This document shows, piece after piece, positions 35,411 to 47,169 of a stretch of 64,000 bases of DNA; the first letter of the stretch is position 1, and each line of letters starts with the position of its first letter. A program made the position numbers and the translations under genes. The notes under the pieces were generated by a model. It did not search any database. It was not told the DNA's origin and worked only from the letters and a program-made list of their open reading frames with translations. Origin of the DNA: Cinnamomum chago (taxonomy: Eukaryota; Streptophyta; Magnoliopsida; Laurales; Lauraceae); NCBI GenBank assembly GCA_038049695.1, contig CP142453.1, positions 16,682,001 to 16,746,000 on the forward strand, written 5' to 3'.

Positions 35411-38020
35411 TACCACTTCTTTCAATGTACTCTTTGGCTTTTCGAGCCATTTACCTATATAGAAAAGCTTCTTATGAGTGCCTTTAATGGCTGGCATTAG
35501 AATCATGTTAAAACTATTTCAAACAAGTCTCTTTTAATTTATCGCCTATTGATGCTACCTTTAAATGCTCCCAAATATACTCGTTTCAAATTTTATTTTA
35601 TTGTACTCTATAAATAGCCAATACTTATATTAAAGTTATCTCATATTTGTTTATAAAGTTTCTTATTTTAATTATGTACTTCAAATGTGATCAATCTAAA
35701 AGTGGTGAAATTCAATGAAATTTTCTTGGAGCTCCTTAAGCATATGACAACGGAGAACCTGTCTAGATATGGTATGACAGTGGTATTTTGCTGATATGAG
35801 TTTTAGATTTTCAATGAGCTGGGGTTGGGTTGGGTTGGGTTGGATGTTGAAGTTCTTCTTCTGGAAAATTTTATCCGATTGGATCCATTTATGAAACTGT
35901 TTCCAACACACTTATTTAGAACAGGATAATGGTATGAAACTGACTCCACTTCTATCCATGACATAATGAGTAACAAATTTCTTAAACACAACTCAGTGTT
36001 AGGCATGGGCAGGTATTGGCCTATATATCCCTGCCAAGTCCAAACATGACCCATTGCCATCCTACTCTTTTTGGGTCTCAGTTCATCCTTTTATGTCACT
36101 TCAACTTCAAATTAAGCCTAATGACTTTCTTTTCTTGATCATTCCAAAATAATTTTATAATTTATTGCTATGGTTGGAGTCATTTAGATGAGGAGAAAAG
36201 GTTTTCAAACACTAATCTAGACATTATAATCATCTAATGTCGAAACGTTATCTGCTGATATATCGATTTGAGATAAATATTTTTATGTGTGTATATATAT
36301 ATTTCCTCCTTTTCTCTAGAAGAAATAATTTAAATTTATTTGAAAAAGGAAAAACTTTCTAGAGTTTTCTTGATATAAATAGAATATTAAAATAAAATGT
36401 AAAGGTGCTGAAAATAGAGTTTTTTTTTTAATTTACTGAATTCTTGAAAACTTGGTATCAAGTACAACCAAAATCTCGATCTATGTATCAGGCAATGCAA
36501 TTTGATTTTCACTAGTTTTCAAGTGTCCCCCAGGTTCCTTACGCTTGCAACACTTACTACTTAATAAATCTTAAATGTTAGTTATATCTAATGAAAATAT
36601 TTGCCTGCGCACAGCCTCATTCAAAAGTGTCCATCCGGACCGTCCCATAGGTAGGACCCATGAATTGCACCGTCATACAGCATCCCTTTAAGAGGAAAAA
36701 ACTCATTCAAATTTACAAAGTCACATTCTTAAATCTAATTACCTAAAATATACGTCTCCCTTTAATTTATACCAAATTTTACTATAAATGGAGCATGGTC
36801 CACGCCCAAATTCATTTCTTGGGAGAACATGTTTTGTATATGATTCACTGCCTTGAGATTTTATATTTTTAATATATTTTTAGACCTATTTTTTTAAGTG
36901 ATAACAAGATTAATTTTAAAATGTTTTAGACACAATCAATTTATGAGTTGGTACTATTTCAATTAAAGTGAAATTTGGTTTTAGAGCTCATAGAAGGGAA
37001 GAATTTATTTTTACCTAAAATTATGTTTCTTTACTAGAATTCTTGACTAGAATTTGTTATGGTTTTTTGACATGATGTGACATTTTGTCCCGGCCATTTA
37101 AAATGTCATGCTTCTCTCACTAGAATTTCATTTCAAATTTCAATCACCTAAAATGTCTCAAATGACTATTGGAAATTCTTGAAATTTCGCTCTTTATTCA
37201 TTTTATTGGAATTTTAAAGGCTCCATCAAAAGAGGGAGTTGGAATTCTACCTCAAGGGAACAACTTTTGGAGAATTGAAATTTCCAAAATATGAATTATT
37301 GATATTCTGATAAAGAAACGTGCCCTTGACTTAATTCGACAACCCAATCCAAAGCAAATAAAAGTTTTTGTTATTTGGGTCTGGGTATGGCTGGATCCTA
37401 CCCAAACCCGCTATCCCTATGCATCACTTTGATTTAATCAGGGATCCCAAATGTTGGATGCACTAGTTTTATGTATTAAACCTGTGGATTAGAGGCTGAT
37501 CTTTTCTGTAACAGGATTGGTCATCAAATTATCCAGTCAGGATCGTGGTAGACTGGATGGGTAATTCACAACACATGTTATTAGTATTAAGGGATTGTAT
37601 TAGATCAGGAGCCCTAGGCATTTGCAAAATCTGTATCAGATCTTACCTATGGACTTTTCCATCACTAACATTTCCACCATCATTAATTGGTCAGCAGTCC
37701 CAAGGAACCGGACCCTTGGCTTGCATTAGATCCAGCAAAATCATTTTAGGCCTGTTGCAAATAGGATTGAAGATGGGCTGAGAGAGGCCAAACCATGAAC
37801 AAATCCAACCCATTTTGGCTAGCTTTTCTTTATTGGAGAAACTTATCTCTGGTCCCAATTGAGCCCAACATGGGCCAAGAAACTCGATTCTGAATTTGAA
37901 ATGATTTAGGGTTCTTTAGTCCTGGGCCTGGCCAAAGACATACATTAAAAATGTTTCTATATTGTACACATCATATAGTCCAAATTAACTTGGCCCACTT
38001 CTAATCCCTGCCCTATCTAA
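35411..38020. other. Intergenic spacer, no gene recognised
   Basis: AT-rich spacer. Near 37030 and 37310 there are imperfect inverted phrases (GTTTCTTTACTAGAAT and its counterpart) that could be an eroded MITE of about 290 bases. A short GGGTT repeat occurs at 35822-35840. No gene is seen. Confidence 0.45.
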
Positions 38021-38155
38021 TGAGACTGTGAACTACAAGTCCAGGTATTTAAATGCATGAACCTCTCTATTCACGTGTAAAGGGCCCTTCCTAAATGAGA
38101 ATGTGAACTACAAGTCCAGGTATTTAAATGCATGGACCTCTCTATTCACGTGTAA
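38021..38155 (+). repeat. 75-bp tandem duplication
   Basis: Two copies begin TGAGACTGTGAACTACAAG (38021) and TGAGAATGTGAACTACAAG (38096). They differ at only a few positions over about 60 bases. Confidence 0.88.
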
Positions 38156-39244
38156 ATTTAGTTGTAGGCTAACCCAAACACTTGTCCTAAAACTACCTCC
38201 AAGCTCACAGTTCAATCCGGCTCAGAATGGTCAGTCTGAGTCAAGCCCAATAAACTGCGAAATAAAGAGCTCCTCAAAGTGTCCTTAAGCTTCAATCCCT
38301 AGCCCAAGAATTCCTAATCACTATTTCGATGTTGAAAATTTTCATTAACATCTCTGTGTACGTAAGAAGCAGCCCAAAATTTACTTTAATCATAGTGATA
38401 TAAATGGATGTATCAATCATATATTCAATACAATTATTATTCTACACCATGAATGAACTCTGATATTGAGTGATCTTTTGGACAGTTTCTCATATAGAGT
38501 TGGTCTATATCGATCATAACTTTGATCACTTAAAAGATGGTTCCCAAAAGATACGTAAGTTTAAGCTAGCTGCCATCAGCAATCAATTTGAGTGAACTAT
38601 ATCATCCACCTGATCAGCTGGCCCACCCATGTGCAACCCTACCCAAAAGTAGATCGGACAGCCGACATGACAACCTCCAGGTTGGATAATTCATCAACTA
38701 GACTCATATGACCCTACCTATGCTAAGATTCAAGACATACTAGTCCATACCATAGTTTGAAATTCTAATTGACTCACTCTTAGCTTACCATAGTTTGAAA
38801 CTCGAATTGACTCACTCTTAGCTGGCTGAGTCAATTTAACTCGATAGGCACCGAGTCGAACAAGTCTAACCAAGTCTGTTAAGAGCTCAGTCAAACTTGT
38901 AAACAAACTCAATGCCCTTCCGAGTCACTCAGGCAAATGAGTGCTAAAACTAGGGAGCAAAACAATACTGTAAATAAAGGACCATTGTATGTAGATCAAA
39001 GTCTAATCCTGGAAAGATTTCATAAATTAGAGAAGTGGTGTGTTGCATCATGACCCAATTTGCCTCGAGATTAATTGAAGCCAATCCTTCAAGTTTTTAT
39101 GCTGAAAGAACAAGTTTGAAGCTTATAGAACAAAATCATACATCTCTATTTCTATTTACAAATCTTCCTTTGAAGGGAAGAGAAAGAATCCTCTCTCCCT
39201 CCTTTCTAACAAAATGTCAAACATATTTGACTACCAAATTCCTC
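38156..39244. other. Spacer downstream of SAUR 2
   Basis: No gene is recognised. A 38-base tandem duplication (TACCATAGTTTGAAAYTC) occurs at 38748-38823. The last 150 bases should include the 3' untranslated region of SAUR 2. Confidence 0.5.
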
Positions 39245-39532
39245 TTATAAGCAACTCAAGTGAGAGGTGAGCGTTACAAAGGCATCTTCTTTGCATGGGA
39301 TTGTGAGACCACCCGTTTGGTGATCGAAACCGAACTCTTCTTCAGCTCTGCTTAGTAAGCTTTGGAACAATGGGTGCTTCAAGTAGGATATTGGAATCAC
39401 AAACCGCGTTTGGTTCTCTCCAACATAGACGGCGAAGTGGCCTTTGGGAACATCTGGTGTTGATTGGCTTCTTGATAGAGATCTCCGCAGAATCTCCTTT
39501 GCATGAAGCATTCCTGGCAAACGGATACCCAT
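39245..39532 (-). CDS. SAUR family protein 2
   Basis: This intronless SAUR gene encodes 95 residues. I chose the start at 39532 ([19 protein letters not shown]) because every paralogue starts there. An in-frame ATG 17 codons upstream would add [17 protein letters not shown], which no other copy shares. The core is [57 protein letters not shown]. The linker is two residues shorter than in SAUR 3-6. It is complete. Confidence 0.92.
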   Translation of the reverse strand: MGIRLPGMLHAKEILRRSLSRSQSTPDVPKGHFAVYVGENQTRFVIPISYLKHPLFQSLLSRAEEEFGFDHQTGGLTIPCKEDAFVTLTSHLSCL

Positions 39533-39835
39533 GATTCTAGTTGGAGTTAAGTATACGTACTCTTCGTTGAATTGTCTCAACAAACAGATTTCAAGGCTTG
39601 AAGAGGTTGGAGGATGAAGTTTTTTGAGTGAAATGAGATATGGGTGGGTGTGTATTTATAAGGAGAAAGATCATATGGATTGAGGGGGTCAAGGGTCACT
39701 TGTTAAAGGGTTTGTTGTGGCCTTGTGGGGCACATAGTTCGGGTCCCTTCATGTGGTGTTGCTGTTTGTTTACAATACATCCACATTGCAGCTCCTTGTG
39801 TGCTTTCCTTGAATCAGGTGTGAATTGTTCTTGAA
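39533..39835 (-). promoter_or_regulatory. Promoter of SAUR 2
   Basis: A TATA box (TATAAATACA on the minus strand) lies at about 39652-39660. Further up, at 39748-39825, a block homologous to that of SAUR 3-6 occurs (TGTGGTGTTGCT, TTGTTTAC, CTTCCTTGAATC order on the plus strand). It is more diverged than the four later copies. Confidence 0.6.
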
Positions 39836-39947
39836 TTGGTTAACATAATGCCCTACCACTACAGGAAACTTAATGGACATACAGTTAAATAGCCAGTTGT
39901 CATATATGTTTTTGTGCTCCTAGTGCCCATTACTGATTAGGTATGCA

Positions 39948-40539
39948 CAGGGCCGGTTCTCAACTTTTCAGGGAACAGGGCAAGAGTAAAAGTTAGGTCT
40001 CTTCAGCCATCATATATGATAATATCATTGGTGGGCCCCACTGATGTGAAAAATTGGCAATGGGTTGATGCCCAAATATAACTATTTGAAAAAAAAAAAA
40101 AAGAAGAAAAAGAACTCAGACCAGAATTTAAGCATCGTATATGGGGAATAAAAAATTATTGGTGGGTCCCACTAACAGATGAGAAGAACGGGTAAAGGGT
40201 TGAAGGCTTGATGATCTGTTTGTAAAAAAAAAAAGCCCCAAATCATCCCAACGCTAGACCAGATTCTCCCAGAATTTCAGCCATCAAATATAAAATATAT
40301 ATCATTGGTGGGCCCCACTAATGGATGCTCAAATTAGTGATGCAATAAGCACTCTTAGATGATTTGATGATGGGTCTATTGATGCCCAGGACGATGGAAT
40401 CCATTGGATGAGCCTTGCCCCCACCAAATGATTGAAAAGAAAATAAAAAGTAGAAGCCAGAAGGAGAGGGATTTTGGGCCCTCCTGAAAAATGGGCCCTG
40501 GGCAAGGGCACTTACAGCCCCTATTCAGGGCTGGGCCTA
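39948..40539. mobile_element. Non-autonomous hAT element, 592 bp
   Basis: The element begins CAGGGCCGGTTCTCAA and ends TTCAGGGCTGGGCCTA, imperfect inverted copies (about 10 of 16). It is flanked by a perfect 8-base duplication, GGTATGCA, at 39940-39947 and 40540-40547, the size expected for hAT. The interior has three diverged repeats of about 130 bases, each with CAGCCATCA and ATTGGTGGGYCCCACTRA. No transposase is present. Confidence 0.8.
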
Positions 40540-40547
40540 GGTATGCA

Positions 40548-41526
40548 GGGTTTGGACCTGAACTTGTAAACCCTACTTTTTTAGGAGTCAGATTTAGCTT
40601 AGGCTTAAGTCTTATTTTAGCAAATTTTGGGTCAGTATATATGAACTGGGGCTGATGAAAAAAATAATTTTAAATTAGAGGCACAACTTGAAGTTCTGTC
40701 CAAGTAGAGCTCAATTTGGATAGTATAGAATTTGGGCTGTGTAACTCAGGTTTTGAATTGGATTAGAGATGGTCCATCTGGAATTTGGCCATGCTAATGT
40801 TGGCCTAAAATCTGCAGTGACCTGCTTGAGTTACATCCTTAACTCTCAAAGTCCGGATCTCCTGTTTGGTCCAACCAGGCCTATTTGGACCAATCAGGAG
40901 GTGACACATTATTTTGTACTTAAAAGACGGAGCTGACTTTTGAAGACAACACCGATTTTTAAACTTAATAAGTTCATGTGACACTCCCTGATTGATCCAA
41001 ATAGGGTTTCAGGGGATCCGGATTCTAACTCAGGCCAGGGACACTCAAAGGAGTCTGAGCTACAGTCTAGGTCCGGCATGGACCCTAGGACTCCAATTTG
41101 AGTCGACATGTATGGGAGATGGACTCCTACTCGTGTTCCTAATCTTCAAGTTCAGTCTAGTGTGGGTAGGCCCGAGTCTGCTTGTTAAAGGCCATTTAAA
41201 ATATGGACCCAGATTTTGTCTATGAGACCAAGTACGAGTTTATGAAAAATTGACAGATTAAAAAAAGTCCTTTATATGGAGAATGCATGTTTTACTTTAA
41301 TAATACAATAATCGGAGGGTTGGTTGGTTTGGATGAGTAAAAAGGGTAGAGGAAAAAAAGAAAAAAATGAAGGTTGAGTAAACTCTCTATAGCTTAAACT
41401 TGTACTGGAAATAGTTTTCTCTGTATCCAAACAGACCCTCTTTTAGTAGTGGCAAATGATTGGGTTTGGAGAAACTCAAATGGTCTCCTGGGGATGGTCC
41501 AGAACTTGGAATTGGAATTGGACTTG
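40548..41526. other. Intergenic spacer, no gene recognised
   Basis: Unique or eroded sequence. Frames up to 77 residues have no recognisable domain. Confidence 0.45.
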
Positions 41527-41776
41527 AGACCGTAGACCACCGGCCCATGTTTGATGATAAAATCCATACTCTTCTTCAGCCCTACCTAGCAAGACTTGAA
41601 AGGAAGGGTGCTTCATGAAGGATATATATTGGAATCACAAAACATGTAATTGGCTGTCACCAACAGAAAGTCAAATGGCCTTTGGGAACATTTGGGACTG
41701 CACCCAAATGACTTCTAATGCGACATCTTTGGACTTTCTCTTTTGTATAAATCAAGCCAGGGAAAAGGATACCCAT
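41527..41776 (-). pseudogene. SAUR pseudogene
   Basis: On the minus strand the ATG at 41776 opens MGILFPGLIYTKEKVQRC and then PNVPKGHLTFCW, clearly SAUR. An early stop follows in the core. Homology to [23 protein letters not shown] and FDHQ continues in shifted frames, with further stops and the C-terminal end missing. At least two frameshifts are needed to follow it. It is a dead SAUR copy with its own upstream promoter block, paired with intact SAUR 3 in the same duplicated unit. Confidence 0.85.
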
Positions 41777-42045
41777 GATTCTAATGATTATGCTTTGCTT
41801 AAATACAGCAGTAATTAAATTTAGACTTTGGTAAAGACTAGAGAAAAGAGATGAAATGAAACATAACCTTGCATGTGTATATAAATCACAGAGACATGAA
41901 ATTTTTCAGAGGCACAAGTCAAGTGGTTTCCATATGGTGTTGCTAGCTACGTACCTTGTTTGGATTTCATGTTTTTATTATAAGAGGTTATAATGTCTTC
42001 TAAACATGTTTTGTTACATGTTGCAAATATCATTATCGGATCAAT
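41777..42045 (-). promoter_or_regulatory. Promoter block of the SAUR pseudogene
   Basis: The plus strand shows GTATATAAATC (a TATA-like stretch) at 41876-41886, GAGACA (the TGTCTC auxin element on the gene strand) at 41891-41896, and a block with CAAGTGGTTTCCATATGG, GGTGTTGCT and TTTCATGTTTTTATTATA. The block recurs at 57760-57900 and 61350-61500. Confidence 0.6.
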
Positions 42046-42086
42046 ATATATATATATAGATGATAACATTTAGATAATTTAAAATT

Positions 42087-42283
42087 GAGGAATGTTCACG
42101 TGCATCTTTCCCTCACTACAAGGTGAGGGACACTTACACTCACAGAATTGAAAATATCAGTGTGCGAAAGAGGAAATTATATATGGTCATATATGCTGAA
42201 AAGGAAAGTTTATGTGCAAAGAGGGAAAGCCACATAAGTGTCCCTCGCTCTATGATGAGGGATGGATGCAAATGAACATTTCT
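42087..42283. mobile_element. MITE with ~45-bp inverted ends (Mutator-like?)
   Basis: The left arm reads GAATGTTCACGTGCATCTTT, then CCCTCACTACAAGGTGAGGG. The right arm, read in reverse, gives AAATGTTCATTTGCATCCAT, then CCCTCATCATAGAGCGAGGG. Flanks ATTTAAAATT and ATTTAGAATT could be a 9-10 base duplication with one change, which would fit a Mutator-type MITE. It is present only in this SAUR unit. Confidence 0.65.
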
Positions 42284-43386
42284 ATTTAGAATTTATAGTT
42301 TTCTAGGATATTAAAAAATAAATTAACTATGACAATAACAAGAACTCTATGCTTTGACCTTTTGGCTAAGAACTCTATGTTTTTTTATAAAATCATCTTG
42401 AGCTCTCATCACATTTTTTGTTTTCTAATTACAATAATTCATTTCTCTTGATAAACTATATTGCAGCAATATCATGATAAGATGATTACAAGAAAAACAT
42501 TTACCAAAAAAAAAAAAGAAGAAGAAGAAGAGAAAATAGGAACAAATTCAATATATGTACACTTTTTTGCACTGCAAATGATAAGTAGTCTGCTCACTGC
42601 TGTCCTCAGAAAGATTCAACTGCCAGACCATGTGATGATGTTGTTGAAAACATACAACTACCAGGTCATGTGATGTTCTTTGAGAGAGAAACGAAGATGA
42701 TGATGAGAAATTTTGGCCCCACAAAAATAATCCAACATCATGGTGACAGTAAATTCATAGACCTGTCTGATTTCTTATCAACTCTTTCTTCTCCAAAATG
42801 AAAATTTTAGAAATTGGGATAAACAAATGTCCACCATCTGCAAAATCTCAAGAGATAATGTCCATCAGATAATGCCGAGACCAAGAAATGTGAAAAGCAA
42901 ATACTAGAGTAGAGTATGACACTGCTACTCATTCACCACAACATGCTACTAGTCCTACATAGTACATAGATACATATGCACCCAAAAATATACATACATG
43001 CATGTACATATGTGTGGGTCACTTTACGGAATGGCTGGGCCCTCCCTAATATGATGGTCAGGCCTGTGGGATCCACCTGAAAGCATTATAATTACGGGGA
43101 TTATGAGTTTTGGAAGGTCACCCCATGACCTACCTCTGTGCATAAAGTGAGGACTATGTGCAACGTGTTATGGGAGGTACCGTTTTAAGGGGCCTCAAAG
43201 TTATCTAAATCCTAGTTGTTAGATATAGTAGGATGGGTGCCAAATTTGCATGATACATCCAAAGGCCTAGTAAACTTGGATGAGCCTCTGATTTTTGCGA
43301 ATGCTAAATCAAAAGGGGAAGTGAGTGTTGATAGGTGTAATTTAATCATAGGATAGGCCAGGTGCACCCCAGAGGCCAGGTAGTGC
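42284..43386. other. Spacer of the SAUR 3 duplicated unit
   Basis: No gene is seen. The stretch at 42600-42740 (CCATGTGATGATGTTGTTGA, then TTTTGGCCCCAC) and 42900-43340 is shared with 57940-58600 and 61530-62240, marking it as part of the repeated SAUR unit. Confidence 0.65.
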
Positions 43387-43597
43387 TAGGGGTGTAAACT
43401 GGCAAAGCATTGCCCGCTTTTAGGCCGGCCCAGCTGTGCCTGGGCGTGCTGTGCTGTAGATGGACTGGGCTGTACCACCCACGGGCCGGCCTACATGCCT
43501 CTCCAGATGGGCTGGGTTTTGCGGTGTTGCTAATGCCCAGTCACCGCAGTCAACGGCCGGGCACGGGCCCACACGATCGGCCGAGTTTACACCCCTA
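43387..43597. mobile_element. hAT-type MITE, GC-rich, 211 bp
   Basis: The ends TAGGGGTGTAAACTGG and CGAGTTTACACCCCTA are inverted copies. Flanks GGTAGTGC and GGTAGCTC suggest an 8-base duplication with two changes. The interior is rich in GGCC and CGGCC words. The same site in the units at 58.6 and 62.2 kb lacks the element. Confidence 0.75.
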
Positions 43598-44346
43598 GGT
43601 AGCTCCATACTAATTGGGAACCACAAACTTTTACTAAGCTTGTTATCAAACCACAAATCTCTTTTCTTGTTATAAATTCCTTGGTACACTTGCTTGCAAA
43701 TCAACTGAGTTCTCAAAATATTTTTTGATGTTGTTTTTGAGAATTGGGGATGAATTTTTTAGCTAAAAAAAAAAAAAAACTGTAAAGACATGACAGGCTA
43801 TCAAGGATATCCTGTATTAGCTGTCATGAGTCATAAGTGATTTTGGGTTGCAACTTTCAAAATCTAGATCATGATCCAATATGATCTAGATTCTTACCCA
43901 TTTATAATCTTGATTGTAAACCAGGACTAGGGAACATGAAGGGCTGTACCACATCATTTCCATGCTTATGGATGCTGTTCAACAGACTAGGAAATGGGTT
44001 TTATGGTTCATATTTTATGAAGAACTATATGAATTGATCATATTTAAGAGGGCAAGTTTTAACATTTTTTTTTAATGGAATATTTAAGAGAGCAAGTATG
44101 AGGAGACACGCCAAAAAAAAAAAAAAAAAGTGGGGAAGAGATACTAAGAAATTGAATTTTGAAGCTGATTAGAAAAATGGCAAATCTCTGAATGTCTATT
44201 TACATATATTTCGTGGGAATGGAAGATTTTTCTTCACTCTATTACAAAAATGCCAAGTGATCAACACTAGTTCATCAGGATCACCCTCCTTAAGCTTTTC
44301 ACAAAAGCAAGAACAAAATGTTGGGCCTTTCATTTCCATGTCAAGC
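43598..44346. other. Spacer downstream of SAUR 3
   Basis: No gene is seen. The region is homologous to the flanks left of SAUR 4-6 (shared GTCTATTTACATATATTTC near 44195), including the likely 3' untranslated region. Confidence 0.6.
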
Positions 44347-44640
44347 TTACAAGCAATTCAGTTGAGAAGTGAGAGTTATGAAGGTCTCTTCATGGCATGG
44401 AATTGTGAGTCCACCCATTTGATGATCAAAGCCAAACTCTTCTTCAGCCCTGCTAAGCAAGTCTTGGAAGGATGGGTGCTTCAGATATGATACTGGAATC
44501 ACAAACCGCATTTGTCTTTCCCCGACATAAATGGCGAAATGGCCTTTTGGAACATCTGGACTTGGAATGAACTGACTTCTAGCTAGAGATCGGCGTAGAA
44601 TCTCCTTTGCTTGAATCATACCGGGCAAACGGATACCCAT
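44347..44640 (-). CDS. SAUR family protein 3
   Basis: This intronless SAUR gene encodes 97 residues from [20 protein letters not shown]. The core is [57 protein letters not shown]. An in-frame ATG 12 codons upstream ([12 protein letters not shown]) is also open and is conserved in SAUR 6, but the family start is preferred. The protein differs from SAUR 6 at only about five positions, although two other intact copies lie between them. It is complete. Confidence 0.93.
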   Translation of the reverse strand: MGIRLPGMIQAKEILRRSLARSQFIPSPDVPKGHFAIYVGERQMRFVIPVSYLKHPSFQDLLSRAEEEFGFDHQMGGLTIPCHEETFITLTSQLNCL

Positions 44641-44960
44641 GATAGCAGTAACTACTTTTTGCTGAAAGGCTAACAAATGGATTTCTAAGCTTTTGATATG
44701 AAGGAAGGCTTTAAGAAGCAGGAGAATGAATTTTGAATGAAATCATAACATGGGTGTGTGTGTGTTTATATAGAGAATCAATCAATCATGAGGATTGAGT
44801 GGTCAAGAGATATTTGCAAATGGGTTTGGTGTATGTGGGGCAAAGTTTAGGTGGAGTTCAAGTGCCTTCACATGGTGTTGCTGCTTGTTTTCTTTACATC
44901 TCACATCACAGATTGCAAAATCTCTTCCTTGAATCATGACACTTCAGGGAACATAGAACC
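44641..44960 (-). promoter_or_regulatory. Promoter of SAUR 3
   Basis: A TATA box (CTATATAAA on the gene strand) lies at 44765-44773, about 125 bases before the ATG. The site at 44807-44812 reads GAGATA where SAUR 4 and 6 have GAGACA (TGTCTC on the gene strand). The shared upstream block CACATGGTGTTGCTGCTTG lies at 44869-44887, followed by CAGATTGCAAAATCTCTTCC. Confidence 0.7.
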
Positions 44961-46315
44961 CCACCAGTTTATGGATAACAAGAGAGCCAGTTGTGTGATG
45001 CTCAATAGCTCTCCCTTCTCTTATGTGTAGTTAACTGTAAACCTTAGCACTTGAGTAGATCTAAGAGGGGCTCATTATTTGGTGATCCAAGACCACTGAT
45101 CTGATGGGCCAGAGTGGGAATAGACCAGTCCCAGAACTCTACCAACCAACAAACATAATTCTTTGAGGACAACCTACATTGATACATTTAGAGTACATCT
45201 AAGACTTGAATGTTCTTTTGAGCTTTTTTCAACCATGGTAACACCTACGGATCATTGGTTTGGACTACTAACTACTGAGACTTGTGTCCAGTAGGCACTT
45301 GAAAGTGCTTCTTAATCCATGATTTTTTAACAACTTTCTTTTCTCTCTTTATTCCAAGATATAATTTGGCATGTAAATTCTTTATGACATGTTTTTCTAC
45401 GAAGTTACTTTTATGCATCTTCATGAACCGATTGGAGGTTACACAGTTCATGCATATACGATGATTCATGTGTTCCACTAACCTATGAGCAATTTACTCT
45501 ATTTTTTAAACTTCCTTTCCTTAACAAATTACAGGTGATTAGGTTTATAGGTAAAATGAATGCTGGGCAGCTTAGCTCTGAGAATCCAAACAGGGCCAAA
45601 GTATGTAAGTTCTATGCCACTAATGATCACTAATTAGACAAGCATATTCATCTATCTGAAGGACTTTTGATGAACTAAATGGATGGATTGGTAAAAGGTA
45701 AAGCTATTAACTGGACCATCTATTTTCTTTCTGAAACATTTTTCCTGAAACAGGGTTACAGATTTTCAGTTGTCATGAGTTTTGAGGGTTGTGGTTCATT
45801 CATAGTAAACTAATACATGAGCAGGTAAAAAAATGTCTAACAATGTATATCTCCTGTTTATTACCGGGTTTTTCTTTTTTCTTCCTTTTTCTCTTGCCTC
45901 AGTGGCAAGGGAGAGGCAGTCCAACCTGTGATACCAGGGATCGTCCCCTGGTAGTTCCTGTGAAAGTGAGATAGATCCCTTGCCACTGAGCTATGATTAG
46001 TTGGTCACCTAATATTGGGGGTGTGGCTATGAATTTCTTTTAGTAATGATATTACCCAAAACACTATTTATGGGAAGTTGATAAGCGCTTAGTCCTGCAG
46101 TTAACATCAATGCATCTGTATTACTGTAATTGTATAACAACTTCACTGAGAGGAACTCAATCATCACATGGATGACTTGACATGGTATCCATATGATTCA
46201 ATCACCAAGTGATTTGTTTGGGATTTATTGTGAGACACAGATATAGTTGTTTCATGCGGTAATGCAACTAGGTTTCCTTGTATGATTTTCATACGAGAAG
46301 GCAATATCTCCTGTA
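44961..46315. other. Spacer between SAUR 3 and the Sirevirus
   Basis: The part up to about 45710 matches the distal upstream region of the other SAUR units (for example GACAAGCATATTCAT). After that it is unrelated sequence with the inverted repeat at 45898-45990. No gene is seen. Confidence 0.55.
45898..45990. repeat. Short hairpin with tRNA-like A box
   Basis: CTCAGTGGCAAGGGA at the left and TCCCTTGCCACTGAG at the right are inverted copies about 90 bases apart. Read on the minus strand, the right arm forms TAGCTCAGTGGCAAGG, a Pol III A-box-like sequence. It may be a small SINE or tRNA-derived foldback. No clear B box or target duplication is seen. Confidence 0.5.
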
Positions 46316-46320
46316 CAGTT

Positions 46321-47134
46321 TGTAAGTATTTTTTAGTGTTGGATAATTCATTGGGTGGACAAAACATGGGAGTTCATGTAATTTACAATTCTTAGTTGGA
46401 CCACTTCGTGTTGAGGAAGAACTCCAAATCAGCAGGAAACAGGGGGAGTTTTCAGCGTAAAGACAGACCGATCGATCGGCCATGTAGGTCCGATCAATCA
46501 CCCAGAAAAAGGCCTCAGTTAAAAGTCAGACCAATCGATCGGACAGCGGCGAAGCCCCAGCTATTTTTTAGCATCTTCTTTCTTATGCTCTGTTTCCCAA
46601 TCCTATTCAAACCCAAACTCTACCATACGAGTCTAAGAGCTTATTTAAGGGTTTAACCCCTTCAGAAACCTTACCTCTCTCTGATCTAAACCCTAGATAA
46701 ATTATCCTAAGAGAGATTTACTTCCTCCAGAGAGTTCTTGTGAGATATTTATGTGGTGAAGCCTTGTTCTCTGGAGAATCCACATCCATCTTCCAGCCAA
46801 TTCGCCTTGCTTAAGGTGTGAAGATTGAAGTACTGGAGAAGGTGAACGGCGTGGTCGTCGGCAAGATTCACGGTGGTCCTTAGGTTGTGATCAACTGTAA
46901 AGGAGAGTGAGTTTATCTTGTAACCTTTGAGTTAATAGTGCTTGATCTTTCTGGACCGGTGCTAGGTCCCGTGGTTTTTTCCCTTCCCAGGGTTTTCCAC
47001 GTAAAAATTCTTGTGTCCATCTTCTTGATTGGTTGATTGATTAACTTAGGTTTTTATCTTCATATTAGTATCTGTGCTGGGATTTATTTTACTTTCTGTT
47101 AGGATTGTGTTTATCAACCCTCCAGGAATTTTCA
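46321..47134 (+). repeat. 5' LTR of the Sirevirus
   Basis: 814 bases, starting TGTAAGTATTTTTTAGTG and ending GGAATTTTCA. The first third carries palindromic CCGATCGATCGG (46468-46479) and two variants of it. The element's own promoter would lie here. Confidence 0.92.
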
Positions 47135-47135
47135 C

Positions 47136-47149
47136 TTGGTATCAGAGCT
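47136..47149 (+). other. Primer binding site of the Sirevirus
   Basis: TTGGTATCAGAGCT lies one base after the LTR. It is complementary to the 3' end of initiator tRNA-Met, the usual primer of plant copia elements. Confidence 0.85.
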
Positions 47150-47169
47150 GATTCACACTAACTTGTTGT

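Noticed and set aside
37024-37325. Possible MITE with GTTTCTTTA ends
   Set aside because: Inverted similarity is short and imperfect, and the outer boundaries and target duplication could not be defined.
39855-39880. CACTA-transposon-like end (CACTACAGGAAA)
   Set aside because: The same phrase recurs upstream of SAUR 4-6 as part of the duplicated SAUR flank (CACTACAGGGAACATAG). No opposite end or TNN duplication was found.
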